64,000 nt of DNA from Mesobacterium_A sp034670065 (GTDB taxonomy: Bacteria; Pseudomonadota; Alphaproteobacteria; Rhodobacterales; Rhodobacteraceae): assembly GCA_034670065.1 (NCBI GenBank), contig JAXMOG010000002.1, positions 310,001 to 374,000 of the forward strand, read 5' to 3'. Made by a program: the position numbers and the translations under genes. Shown piece by piece: positions 26,551-34,085 of this stretch. The notes beneath the pieces were generated by a model. The model searched no databases. It was not told the origin of the DNA and saw only the letters and a list, made by a program, of their open reading frames with translations. Every line of letters begins with the position of its first letter. Within the stretch, counting starts at the first letter, position 1.

Positions 26551-27320
26551 TGATGCCGGTTCAGTTTCTCTTCTTGACCTTTGCGATATCGCTGGTCGGG
26601 TTTGCCTGCATTTTCGTAATCCCAGCGGCGCGAAGCCCCGAAAGCATTGTGGGGTTTCCCTTCTGGATTCTTATGGTTTGGGGACCATCGCTTGCTGCCG
26701 TCATCCTCAGTTTTAGAGCCGGTAATCTGGCGGATTTGCTAGGTCGTGTTGTTCAACTGTCTACCGTTCCGTTGGTGGTGTGGGTTTTGGTTGTTGCGCC
26801 GCTGTTTACGTTGGTTTTGCTCAAACCCTTCGCGCCGGATGAGACGGCACCATTGGCGGCTGGTCTTGTTGCAGCAATGGTCGGGTTCAACTTGATCTTG
26901 GGGCCTCTGGGTGAGGAACTGGGGTGGCGCGGCGTGATGCAGGAACACCTGAATCAACATCTCGGCTGGCTAGAGGCTTCGCTGCTTGTCGGTGTGGTTT
27001 GGGTTATCTGGCACCTGCCACTCTGGACGATAGACTCCCCACATTCGCAGATTTCGCCGGCCCTCTTTGCGATGCATTGCATGCTCTATTCCGTCATCAT
27101 TGGGGCGGCCTACGCGTTGTCGGGCGGGTCGTTGCTGCCGGCGGTTTTGATTCACCTAACCGTAAATCTGGCCTCCAACCTTGCGGTGTTCGCCGGATTT
27201 CGCGACCCGAATGCTTGGTTCGCATCCAGTTTGGTTGCCTATGTGGTGTTGGCGGGTCTGTCTATTGTCATTGTGTTCGCCAGAACAGGGCAAACCGGGT
27301 TTCGGTGGCTGACGTTTTGA
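26550..27320 (+). CDS. CPBP family intramembrane glutamic protease
   Basis: A 256-residue membrane protein of the CPBP (CAAX protease and bacteriocin-processing) family. Motif 1, LGEELGWRG, has the two glutamates and arginine. Motif 2 is WVIWHLPLW, and a later histidine is in LIHLTVN. About seven TM helices surround these. Bacterial members process peptides or act in stress and immunity; a target is not evident. The ATG at 26550 overlaps the tetR stop by one base, so expression depends on the regulator transcript. Confidence 0.87.
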   Translation: MMPVQFLFLTFAISLVGFACIFVIPAARSPESIVGFPFWILMVWGPSLAAVILSFRAGNLADLLGRVVQLSTVPLVVWVLVVAPLFTLVLLKPFAPDETAPLAAGLVAAMVGFNLILGPLGEELGWRGVMQEHLNQHLGWLEASLLVGVVWVIWHLPLWTIDSPHSQISPALFAMHCMLYSVIIGAAYALSGGSLLPAVLIHLTVNLASNLAVFAGFRDPNAWFASSLVAYVVLAGLSIVIVFARTGQTGFRWLTF

Positions 27321-27355
27321 AACGCACGTCTGGCTTACCGAAAACTTCGCGGCTT

Positions 27356-28651
27356 TCAGCGGTTCACGCGGCGATGATAAACACCAGGAACGCCGATCAA
27401 TCCGCGATACTTTGCAACCGTTCTGCGCGACACTGGGAACCTGGCCTTTGTCAGCAGTTCTGAAAGCACTTCGTCAGAATGGGGCGCACGCGGGTCTTCC
27501 GTACGGATCAACACTGACAACCGATGCAACGCTTGGTCGCGTGTCCGCGAGTTGTTTTCTTCGTTCAGCGGTCGGGCAAAAAAATCGGCAGCAGGCACGA
27601 CGCCACTGTCAGTCTTGATCCGACAGTTGTTCATGGCACGGCTGATCGTGCTTTTGTTGACCCCCAACGTGTCGGCAAGCCCCCCCATGGTCAGCGGTTG
27701 GCGGTCTAATGTCCGGCCAGATGCGATAAAGCGCCCTTGCGTCGCTGCAATTTCCTGACCGATGCGTAGTATCGTGTTGGCGCGTTTTTGCATGGCGATA
27801 ATGAAACCTGCCGCACTGCGATAACAGTCGCGGTAATATTGAATTGCAGTCTCGTCAATTTCGACCGTTTTAATCCGGTCAAACAATCCATCATCAGACA
27901 AAAGCTGGGGCAGGGCGCTTTCGCACAACCGGACTTCGATCAGCCCGTCTGAATTTTTGTGAAACTCCAATTCAGGATCTCGGGTTACTGTGCCAGCAGG
28001 CAAAACCGGTGTCAGTGGCATTGGCCGCAATCCACGGATATCGGCAAGCATCTCTTCTGCGTCTTCGTCGTCTACCCCACACAGGGCGCTGATCCCATCG
28101 ATGTCCTGATTGGCTACCAAATCAAGACGATCCAGCAGCGTGGTCATCAATGGGTCACATCTGTTGATTGCTTCCAGCTGAATACGAAAACAGTCCTTCA
28201 GCGACCACGCGAAAACGCCAGCGGGTTCCACTGCGCGCTGCACCTTGGCCACCACGGCGCGCAACAGGCCGGGTTTGGTGTCTAGGTAGCTGCACATTTC
28301 GTCAATCGGGTCGGCCAAAAACCCTCTTTCATCAATGCAATAGGGCAGCTCTTTGGCCAAAGTCATTTCGGCCTTGGACAGCGAAATCAATCCGATCTGG
28401 TGCAACAGGGTGTCCGCAACGTTGACGTCAGAAGCGGTTTCTTGGCGCAGATCGCTGCCACCGTTGGCAGGCGCAGATGATCCGCCTGAATTGGCAGGCG
28501 GTACAAACCGTAAGAATGGGTTGCGGCGCGCTTCTTCCTCAGCGGCCTCTGCAATCTCAGATGGCCCAAGACTCAACAGTGTTAGCGACGTTCGCATGTC
28601 TGTGGTCATCGCCAGAGATTGCTGTGTTTTTAGGTGCTGGGTAAGTTTCAT
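27356..28651 (-). CDS. RNA polymerase sigma-54 factor, RpoN paralogue
   Basis: A 431-residue sigma-54 protein, shorter than the usual 470-500. Region I, which contacts the activator, reads LKTQQSLAMTTDMRTSLTLL (residues 7-26). The HTH for the -12 element is GLADTLGVNKSTISRAM, and the RpoN box for the -24 element is RRTVAKYRG near residue 410. Other parts, notably the normally conserved strand after the HTH, are diverged. No lptB, hpf or ptsN gene is next to it, unlike housekeeping rpoN. It is divergent from acoX. Several Rhodobacterales carry specialised RpoN copies, so a dedicated role is likely. Confidence 0.88.
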   Translation of the reverse strand: MKLTQHLKTQQSLAMTTDMRTSLTLLSLGPSEIAEAAEEEARRNPFLRFVPPANSGGSSAPANGGSDLRQETASDVNVADTLLHQIGLISLSKAEMTLAKELPYCIDERGFLADPIDEMCSYLDTKPGLLRAVVAKVQRAVEPAGVFAWSLKDCFRIQLEAINRCDPLMTTLLDRLDLVANQDIDGISALCGVDDEDAEEMLADIRGLRPMPLTPVLPAGTVTRDPELEFHKNSDGLIEVRLCESALPQLLSDDGLFDRIKTVEIDETAIQYYRDCYRSAAGFIIAMQKRANTILRIGQEIAATQGRFIASGRTLDRQPLTMGGLADTLGVNKSTISRAMNNCRIKTDSGVVPAADFFARPLNEENNSRTRDQALHRLSVLIRTEDPRAPHSDEVLSELLTKARFPVSRRTVAKYRGLIGVPGVYHRRVNR

Positions 28652-28757
28652 GGCCGTCGCGCGTGCCTCGTTTTTCTGAGATCAGCTTTGCTGGGGGCAG
28701 TCTGACGGGTCGATGGCAGACACGTCAATCCGACTAGCGTCGCATACGGATTTTCAT

Positions 28758-28774
28758 CTGAAACCGGGTTTCAG
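28758..28774. promoter_or_regulatory. 17-bp palindrome between rpoN paralogue and acoX
   Basis: Perfect arms CTGAAACC and GGTTTCAG around a single G. It lies 17 bp upstream of the -24 element of the acoX promoter and 106 bp upstream of the rpoN paralogue. It could be an operator for an unknown protein. The local activator appears to lack a DNA-binding domain, so it is not an obvious enhancer for that protein. Confidence 0.45.
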
Positions 28775-28791
28775 CTCTGTGCCCGCACAAA

Positions 28792-28809
28792 TGGCACGGT
28801 CGTTGCTTG
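28792..28809 (+). promoter_or_regulatory. Sigma-54 (-24/-12) promoter of acoXABC
   Basis: TGGCAC-GGT-CGTTGCTTG fits the sigma-54 consensus TGGCACG-N4-TTGCW exactly, with GG and GC at the required 10-bp spacing. The -12 GC lies about 28 bp before the acoX GTG, leaving room for an AGGGAGG ribosome site. Three near-identical elements occur elsewhere in the window. Confidence 0.88.
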
Positions 28810-28834
28810 ATACTCCGCAAAGGGAGGCCGTAAC

Positions 28835-29878
28835 GTGACAAAAGTTGGGATCATAGCCAATCCGGTATCGGCGCGTGACATCCGTAGGATCATCTCGCAC
28901 GCAGGGAACCTGCCGATCAATGATCGCGCCAATATCGTCTTGCGCATGTTAACGGGCCTCTCCGCTGTTGGCGTTGAGGAAGTTGTGATCATGCCGGAAA
29001 ACGGCGGCATCCGCACTCAATTGATGCGGACCATTGATCGCGAAACACGCATGGGGAGCCTACGATTTCCCAAGGTTTCCTACCTGAATATGCCTGTAAC
29101 ATGCACGTCTCAGGACAGTGCAGAGGCCGCGCGGCAAATGCATGATCAGGGCGTTGGCGCCATCGTCGTTTTGGGCGGTGACGGGACCAACCGTGTTGTG
29201 GTTTCCCGCTGCGGAAATATTCCGATTGCGGGGGTATCGACCGGCACCAACAACGCCTTTCCAGAATTGCGCGAGCCAACCATCACAGGTTTGGCAGTTG
29301 GCCTTGCAGTCACCAAACAGGTGCCCTGCGATCATGCTTATTCGTACAACAAACGGCTTGAGGTCATGGTTAATGACGCCCGCGAAATTGCGCTGGTCGA
29401 TGTCGCCGTTGTTGCAGAGCGATTTATCGGTGCTCGGGCAATCTGGAAAACCGAAAGCTTCCGCGATCTCTTCGTCACGTTCGGGCGGCCCGACGGCATT
29501 GGCATGTCGTCGATCGTTGGCTTGTTGGCACCGCTGGATCGTCTCACGCCCGAAGGGCGACGCGTTCGGCTGGTTCCGTTGGAAAAGGCCAAAGCACGAC
29601 TGGTTGCGCCGATTGCACCGGGTTTGATCGAAACGGTGGGCATCGGGTCCGTCGAAAAGGTCACGCCTGACACACTCTATTTGCCCAGCGTATCGGCCGG
29701 TTCTTTTGCACTGGATGGCGAACGTGAACTGACGTTCCGCGAAACCGATGACATCAGCGTCCGGCTTCAGACCGACGCCTTCCGAACCGTAAACGTGCCC
29801 GCTTGCATGGCCTACGCCGCCAAGCATGGGCTTCTTCACCGCGAAGCAGAGACAGCGCTTCGTACCGCTCAGAAATAA
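28835..29878 (+). CDS. acoX: AcoX, ATP-NAD kinase-like protein of acetoin catabolism
   Basis: A 347-residue protein of the AcoX family, distantly related to NAD kinases. VVLGGDGTNRVV (near residue 111) corresponds to the kinase GGDGT motif and STGTNNAFPE to the following nucleotide-binding loop. AcoX genes are found with acetoin dehydrogenase genes, but the enzymatic role is unknown. It starts with GTG behind a strong AGGGAGG, just downstream of a sigma-54 promoter. acoA follows after 11 bp. Confidence 0.9.
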   Translation: MTKVGIIANPVSARDIRRIISHAGNLPINDRANIVLRMLTGLSAVGVEEVVIMPENGGIRTQLMRTIDRETRMGSLRFPKVSYLNMPVTCTSQDSAEAARQMHDQGVGAIVVLGGDGTNRVVVSRCGNIPIAGVSTGTNNAFPELREPTITGLAVGLAVTKQVPCDHAYSYNKRLEVMVNDAREIALVDVAVVAERFIGARAIWKTESFRDLFVTFGRPDGIGMSSIVGLLAPLDRLTPEGRRVRLVPLEKAKARLVAPIAPGLIETVGIGSVEKVTPDTLYLPSVSAGSFALDGERELTFRETDDISVRLQTDAFRTVNVPACMAYAAKHGLLHREAETALRTAQK

Positions 29879-29889
29879 GGGAGGACCTC

Positions 29890-30873
29890 ATGAGCAATAA
29901 TCCGTTCCCGTTGGCAAAAGATGGGCTGCTAGAAGCCTATCGCCGGATGAAAACAATCAGGGAGTTCGAAGAACGCCTGCATGTGGATTTCGGCCGCGGC
30001 GACATTCCGGGCTTTGTGCACCTGTACGCAGGTGAAGAAGCCGCAGGTGTCGGCATCATGATGCACCTTGAAGATCACGACCGCATCGCCTCGACCCACC
30101 GTGGTCACGGGCACTGCATCGCCAAAGGTGTCGATGTCAAAGCCATGATGGCCGAGATTTATGGCAAGTCCACCGGCTCTTGCGCTGGCAAGGGTGGGTC
30201 GATGCATATCGCTGACTTGTCCAAAGGCATGATGGGTGCCAATGGCATCTTGGGCGCTGGCGCCCCGCTGGTTTGTGGTGCCGCACTTGCAGCGCAAAAG
30301 CTGGGTCACGATGGTGTCGGCATCACCTTTTTCGGCGATGGCGCGTCAAACCAAGGCACCGTTCTGGAATCCATGAACTTGGCTGCCGTTTGGAACCTTC
30401 CGGCAATCTTTGTGGTTGAAAACAACGGCTACGCTGAATCCACTTCGGTCGACTACGCCGTTGCATCCGACAGCTACGTCGACCGTGCAACAGGCTTTGG
30501 CATGCCGGGCATTACCGTGGATGGGCTTGATTTCTTTGCGGTTTACGAAGCCGCCGGTGAAATCATCAAACGCGCCCGTGAAGGTGCAGGGCCAACGTTG
30601 CTGGAATGCAAGATGATCCGTTTCTTCGGGCATTTCGAAGGCGACGCACAGACCTATCGTGCCCCTGGCGAGAACGAAGAAAACCGCGCCAACAATGACT
30701 GCCTCAAGATCTTCCGGGCCAAGGTCATCGAAGCCGGTGTTCTAAGCAACGAAGAGCTGAATGCCGTTGATGACGACGTCATGGCCCTGATCGAAGAGGC
30801 CGTTGAAGAGGCCAAGGCAGCGCCTCTGCCTGGCCCCGATGCGCTGACCCAAGACGTGTACGTGTCCTACTGA
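29890..30873 (+). CDS. acoA: Acetoin dehydrogenase E1 alpha subunit AcoA
   Basis: A 327-residue TPP-dependent E1 alpha subunit. The TPP/Mg motif is GDGASNQGTVLESMNL ending near VVENN, and HRGHGHCIAKG is the phosphorylation-loop region. With AcoB it converts acetoin to acetaldehyde and an acetyl group passed to lipoyl-AcoC. The similar E1 of pyruvate dehydrogenase is excluded mainly by context (acoX, fused AcoC, AcoR-like regulator). The ATG at 29890 has GGAGG upstream; the frame is open earlier inside acoX but that part is not homologous. Confidence 0.9.
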   Translation: MSNNPFPLAKDGLLEAYRRMKTIREFEERLHVDFGRGDIPGFVHLYAGEEAAGVGIMMHLEDHDRIASTHRGHGHCIAKGVDVKAMMAEIYGKSTGSCAGKGGSMHIADLSKGMMGANGILGAGAPLVCGAALAAQKLGHDGVGITFFGDGASNQGTVLESMNLAAVWNLPAIFVVENNGYAESTSVDYAVASDSYVDRATGFGMPGITVDGLDFFAVYEAAGEIIKRAREGAGPTLLECKMIRFFGHFEGDAQTYRAPGENEENRANNDCLKIFRAKVIEAGVLSNEELNAVDDDVMALIEEAVEEAKAAPLPGPDALTQDVYVSY

Positions 30874-30901
30874 CACGACCGAAAGAAAGGAGAATACGAA
30901 A

Positions 30902-31909
30902 ATGGCACGTACACTGAGTATGAAAGACGCGATCAACGAAGCCCTTGATCAAGAGATGAGCCGGGATCCCACCGTTATCATGATGGGTGAAGACATTGTC
31001 GGCGGCGCGGGCGCGCCGGGTGAAGACGATGCTTGGGGCGGTGTGTTGGGGGTCTCCAAGGGCCTATATGCAAAGCACCCCAAACAGATGATCGACACGC
31101 CGCTGTCAGAAAGCGCCTATGTCGGCGCCGCAGTTGGCGCGGCGGCTTGCGGTTTGCGCCCTGTGGCGGAGCTGATGTTCATCGACTTTATGGGGGTTTG
31201 TCTGGACCAAATTTATAACCAGGCAGCCAAGTTCCGATACATGTTCGGCGGTAAGGCAGAAACGCCTGTGGTGATCCGGGCAATGTGTGGTGCCGGCTTC
31301 CGTGCGGCAGCTCAGCACAGCCAAATGCTGACGCCGATCTTTACGCATATCCCTGGCGTAAAAGTGGTTTGCCCGTCAAACGCCTATGACACCAAGGGTC
31401 TGCTGATCCAGTCGATCCGCGATAATGATCCGGTGATCTTCCTTGAGCATAAGAACCTTTATGCTGCTGAATGCGATGTCCCCGAAGAGCCTTATGCCAT
31501 TCCGTTTGGCGAGGCCAATGTGGTCCGGGAAGGCTCTGATGTGACGATCGTGACCTATGGTTTGATGGTCCCGTATTCACTGACAGCGGCAGAAACGCTC
31601 AAGAAAGAGGGCATCGATGTCGAAGTGATCGACCTGCGGACCTTGTCGCCAATTGATATGGACACTGTCATCGAAAGCGTCGAGGAAACCGGACGTTTGG
31701 TTTGCGTCGACGAAGCCAACCCACGCTGTTCCATCGCGTCTGATGTGTCTTCGGTTGTTGCGCAGGAAGCCTTTGGCGCGCTCAAAGCACCGATCGAAAT
31801 GGTCACTGCGCCGCATTCGCCGGTCCCCTTCTCGCCGACGCTGGAAGATCTCTATATTCCATCACCGGATCGCATCGCAGCCGCCGTTCGCAAGACTATG
31901 GGGGCCTGA
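30902..31909 (+). CDS. acoB: Acetoin dehydrogenase E1 beta subunit AcoB
   Basis: A 335-residue transketolase-type beta subunit that completes the TPP site with AcoA. The N-terminal block MKDAINEALDQEM, the EDIVGGAGAPGEDDAWGG loop and the C-terminal TVIESVEETGRLVCVDEA are typical. AAGGAG lies 6 bp before the ATG. It sits 28 bp after acoA and 5 bp before acoC, within one transcript from the acoX promoter. Confidence 0.9.
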   Translation: MARTLSMKDAINEALDQEMSRDPTVIMMGEDIVGGAGAPGEDDAWGGVLGVSKGLYAKHPKQMIDTPLSESAYVGAAVGAAACGLRPVAELMFIDFMGVCLDQIYNQAAKFRYMFGGKAETPVVIRAMCGAGFRAAAQHSQMLTPIFTHIPGVKVVCPSNAYDTKGLLIQSIRDNDPVIFLEHKNLYAAECDVPEEPYAIPFGEANVVREGSDVTIVTYGLMVPYSLTAAETLKKEGIDVEVIDLRTLSPIDMDTVIESVEETGRLVCVDEANPRCSIASDVSSVVAQEAFGALKAPIEMVTAPHSPVPFSPTLEDLYIPSPDRIAAAVRKTMGA

Positions 31910-31914
31910 TCGGT

Positions 31915-33015
31915 ATGAGTGAGCAAATCACGCCAATCTTGATGCCCAAATGGGGGCTCTCCATGAAGGAGGGTACCCTGGCGGCATGGCATGTCGAAGA
32001 AGGTGCCCAGATTGCGCCAGGTGACGAGATCATGGATGTCGAAACCGACAAAATTGCAAATGCTGTGGAGGCCGCTGATGGTGGCCTTCTCAGACGCCGT
32101 GTTGGGCAGGCTGGTGATCTATTGCCCGTTCGCGCGTTACTGGGGGTTATGGCGCCTGCAGAGGTGAGCGATGCTGAAATCGATGCATATATTGATGCAT
32201 TCGAAATGCCGGTTGTTGAAGATGATGAAGACACCGGCCCAACCTATGAATTCACGGAACTCAGCGTCGGCAAGATCCGCTATACAGAGCGTCCGGGCGA
32301 AGGGGTGCCGATTATCCTGATCCATGGCTTTGGCGGTGATCTGGACAACTGGCTGTTCAATATCGACGTTCTGGCTGAAAGTGGCCCGGTCTATGCGCTG
32401 GATCTGCCTGGTCATGGTCAATCTGCGAAATCCGTTGACGCTCCAAACCTCGATACGCTTGTGGGCACGGTCACCGAATTTATGGCGCACCTGAAGATCG
32501 ATAAAGCGCATCTGGTGGGCCACTCGATGGGTGGGTTGGTTTCGGGCAAAACTGCGCTCGACAACCCCGATAAGGTGGCATCGCTGACATTGATTTGTTC
32601 GGCCGGTTTAGGGGCCGAGATCAACGGTGACTATATCGGTGGTTTCGTCTCTGCGCAGAACCGCAAAGAGCTGAAGCCCACACTGAAGAACCTGTTTGCT
32701 GATCAAAGCCTTGTCAGCCGATCGATGGTTGATGATCTGCTGAAATACAAGCGCTTGGATGGCGTGCAAAGTTTCCTGGAAAATCTAAGTGCTGATCTGT
32801 TTGCCGAAGGCAAGCAAGGTCTTCAGATTTCCGAGGAATTGGGCGCCTTATCCACCCCTGTGCATGTCATTTGGGGCGAACAGGATGCCATTATTCCGCA
32901 AAGCCATGCCAACGCCATTTCTGGGGCCAAGTCCACCCTGATTGGCGGCGCCGGACACATGGTTCAGATGGAAGAAGCCTCCCGGGTCAATGAGCTGATT
33001 AAAGCCCAGCTGTGA
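31915..33015 (+). CDS. acoC: AcoC: lipoyl domain fused to alpha/beta hydrolase
   Basis: A 366-residue protein. Residues 1-80 form a lipoyl domain with the lipoylated Lys in VETDKIANAV (Lys 44). Residues about 125-366 form an alpha/beta hydrolase with the nucleophile elbow GHSMGG and a late GGAGHMVQ histidine. The usual E3-binding and acyltransferase core of E2 proteins is absent; this is the known acetoin-type AcoC layout. It should accept the acetyl group from AcoAB and release acetyl-CoA. No E3 (lipoamide dehydrogenase) gene is in the cluster, so a shared E3 must serve it. Confidence 0.9.
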   Translation: MSEQITPILMPKWGLSMKEGTLAAWHVEEGAQIAPGDEIMDVETDKIANAVEAADGGLLRRRVGQAGDLLPVRALLGVMAPAEVSDAEIDAYIDAFEMPVVEDDEDTGPTYEFTELSVGKIRYTERPGEGVPIILIHGFGGDLDNWLFNIDVLAESGPVYALDLPGHGQSAKSVDAPNLDTLVGTVTEFMAHLKIDKAHLVGHSMGGLVSGKTALDNPDKVASLTLICSAGLGAEINGDYIGGFVSAQNRKELKPTLKNLFADQSLVSRSMVDDLLKYKRLDGVQSFLENLSADLFAEGKQGLQISEELGALSTPVHVIWGEQDAIIPQSHANAISGAKSTLIGGAGHMVQMEEASRVNELIKAQL

Positions 33016-33079
33016 CCCGCTCCCAGGCGCGCCCGGTTTGTGGCCAAGTCGGGCGCGCCGCCTATTTTGAGGAAAGAAA

Positions 33080-33412
33080 ATGAGTTCCCACAAAACAAAA
33101 CTGAATGAATCCAAGCAACGTCTGATGGGGATGTACAAAGCTGATCAGAAGTCCATGGGGGCCTTCAAGGCGCTTAGTGATGCTGCGGTGCGGGAAGGCA
33201 ATGTTTCGACTGCAATGAAAGAGCTGATCGCCGTGGCAATTGCAGCAGCGCGCGGTTGCGATGATTGCATTCTGTATCACGTCGCCGAAGCCAAAACCCA
33301 CGGTGCCGATCGCGACACGCTGGTCGAAGTGGTCGCAGTAGCGATTGAAATGTCGGGCGGACCTGGCGCTGTGTATGCCGCCAAGGCGCTTGACGCCTAT
33401 GACAACTTGTGA
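33080..33412 (+). CDS. AhpD-like carboxymuconolactone decarboxylase family protein
   Basis: A 110-residue CMD-domain protein with the redox-active pair in RGCDDCILYHVAEA (Cys-x-x-Cys, then His). In AhpD these residues reduce a lipoyl-dependent peroxiredoxin system. GAGGAAAG lies before the ATG. It sits between acoC and a peroxiredoxin gene, so a redox link to the lipoylated AcoC is possible; that link is inference. Confidence 0.85.
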   Translation: MSSHKTKLNESKQRLMGMYKADQKSMGAFKALSDAAVREGNVSTAMKELIAVAIAAARGCDDCILYHVAEAKTHGADRDTLVEVVAVAIEMSGGPGAVYAAKALDAYDNL

Positions 33413-33423
33413 GGATCGAACAC

Positions 33424-33903
33424 ATGAAAATCGGATCTCCGCTTCCCGCTCAACCGGTTCAGCAATTGGTCGCCGGTGAAGTGCGCCAGATCAATCTGGC
33501 ACAGGTCAGTGAGGGGAAAACCATTATCGTCCTTGGTTTTCCAGGGGCCTTTACACCGCCCTGTACGGAACATCACATCCCCGGCTATGTGGCCAACGCC
33601 AGTGCGTTCAAAGACAAGGGCGTGGATGGCATCTATATCGTGGCGCCAAACGATTTTTTCGTTGTCGATGCGTGGTCCAGAACGTTTGATGCAAACAGCA
33701 ACGTGCATTTTGTGGCCGATGGTAGCCTTGGTTTCACGTCCGCCGCCGGACAAGAGTTGGATTTGTCTGGCCTGGGTTTGGGGATTCGATCACAACGCTA
33801 TGCCGCCGTTGTGCGGGACGGTAAGGTGGTAAAGTTCGACGTTGAGCCCGATGCAACAGCAGTAACAGTCAGCGGAGCGGAGGATGTACTAAAGGGTCTT
33901 TGA
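33424..33903 (+). CDS. Prx5-type peroxiredoxin
   Basis: A 159-residue peroxiredoxin of the Prx5/hybrid type. The peroxidatic cysteine lies in PGAFTPPCTEHHIPGY, followed by the conserved WSRTF block. It would reduce H2O2 or alkyl hydroperoxides using a thiol donor. The ATG at 33424 with GAGGATCG is preferred to a GTG that overlaps the previous stop. It follows the AhpD-like gene closely, which suggests a donor-acceptor pair. A strong terminator comes next. Confidence 0.88.
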   Translation: MKIGSPLPAQPVQQLVAGEVRQINLAQVSEGKTIIVLGFPGAFTPPCTEHHIPGYVANASAFKDKGVDGIYIVAPNDFFVVDAWSRTFDANSNVHFVADGSLGFTSAAGQELDLSGLGLGIRSQRYAAVVRDGKVVKFDVEPDATAVTVSGAEDVLKGL

Positions 33904-33916
33904 TACGGCCCTTTTT

Positions 33917-33941
33917 CCGCGTTGGAGGCGCGGTTTTTTTT
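33917..33941 (+). terminator. Rho-independent terminator after aco/peroxiredoxin genes
   Basis: A stem CCGCG/CGCGG with a 7-nt loop is followed by eight T residues. It ends the acoXABC-CMD-prx transcript 14 bp after the last stop, so the activator gene that follows needs its own promoter. Confidence 0.85.
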
Positions 33942-34085
33942 GGCCAATTCAGCGACCAAAGTCGAAGCCAGCAAGGGTATAAATGAGTCGCTTTCGCCTG
34001 TTTTTTGGGCTACCAAAGGCCCGCCGATACCTTGAAAATATGGGGTGCCGAGCGACTTCGCAGTTACTTTGGGAGGAGTACAGCG

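Noticed and set aside
29803..29889. An N-terminal extension of AcoA into acoX
   Set aside because: The extra residues are in another frame of acoX and unlike E1 alpha proteins; ATG 29890 has a GGAGG site.
33109..33125. CAAGCAACG on the plus strand as the -12 half of a minus-strand sigma-54 promoter
   Set aside because: No TGGCAY at the required distance, and it lies inside the AhpD-like gene.
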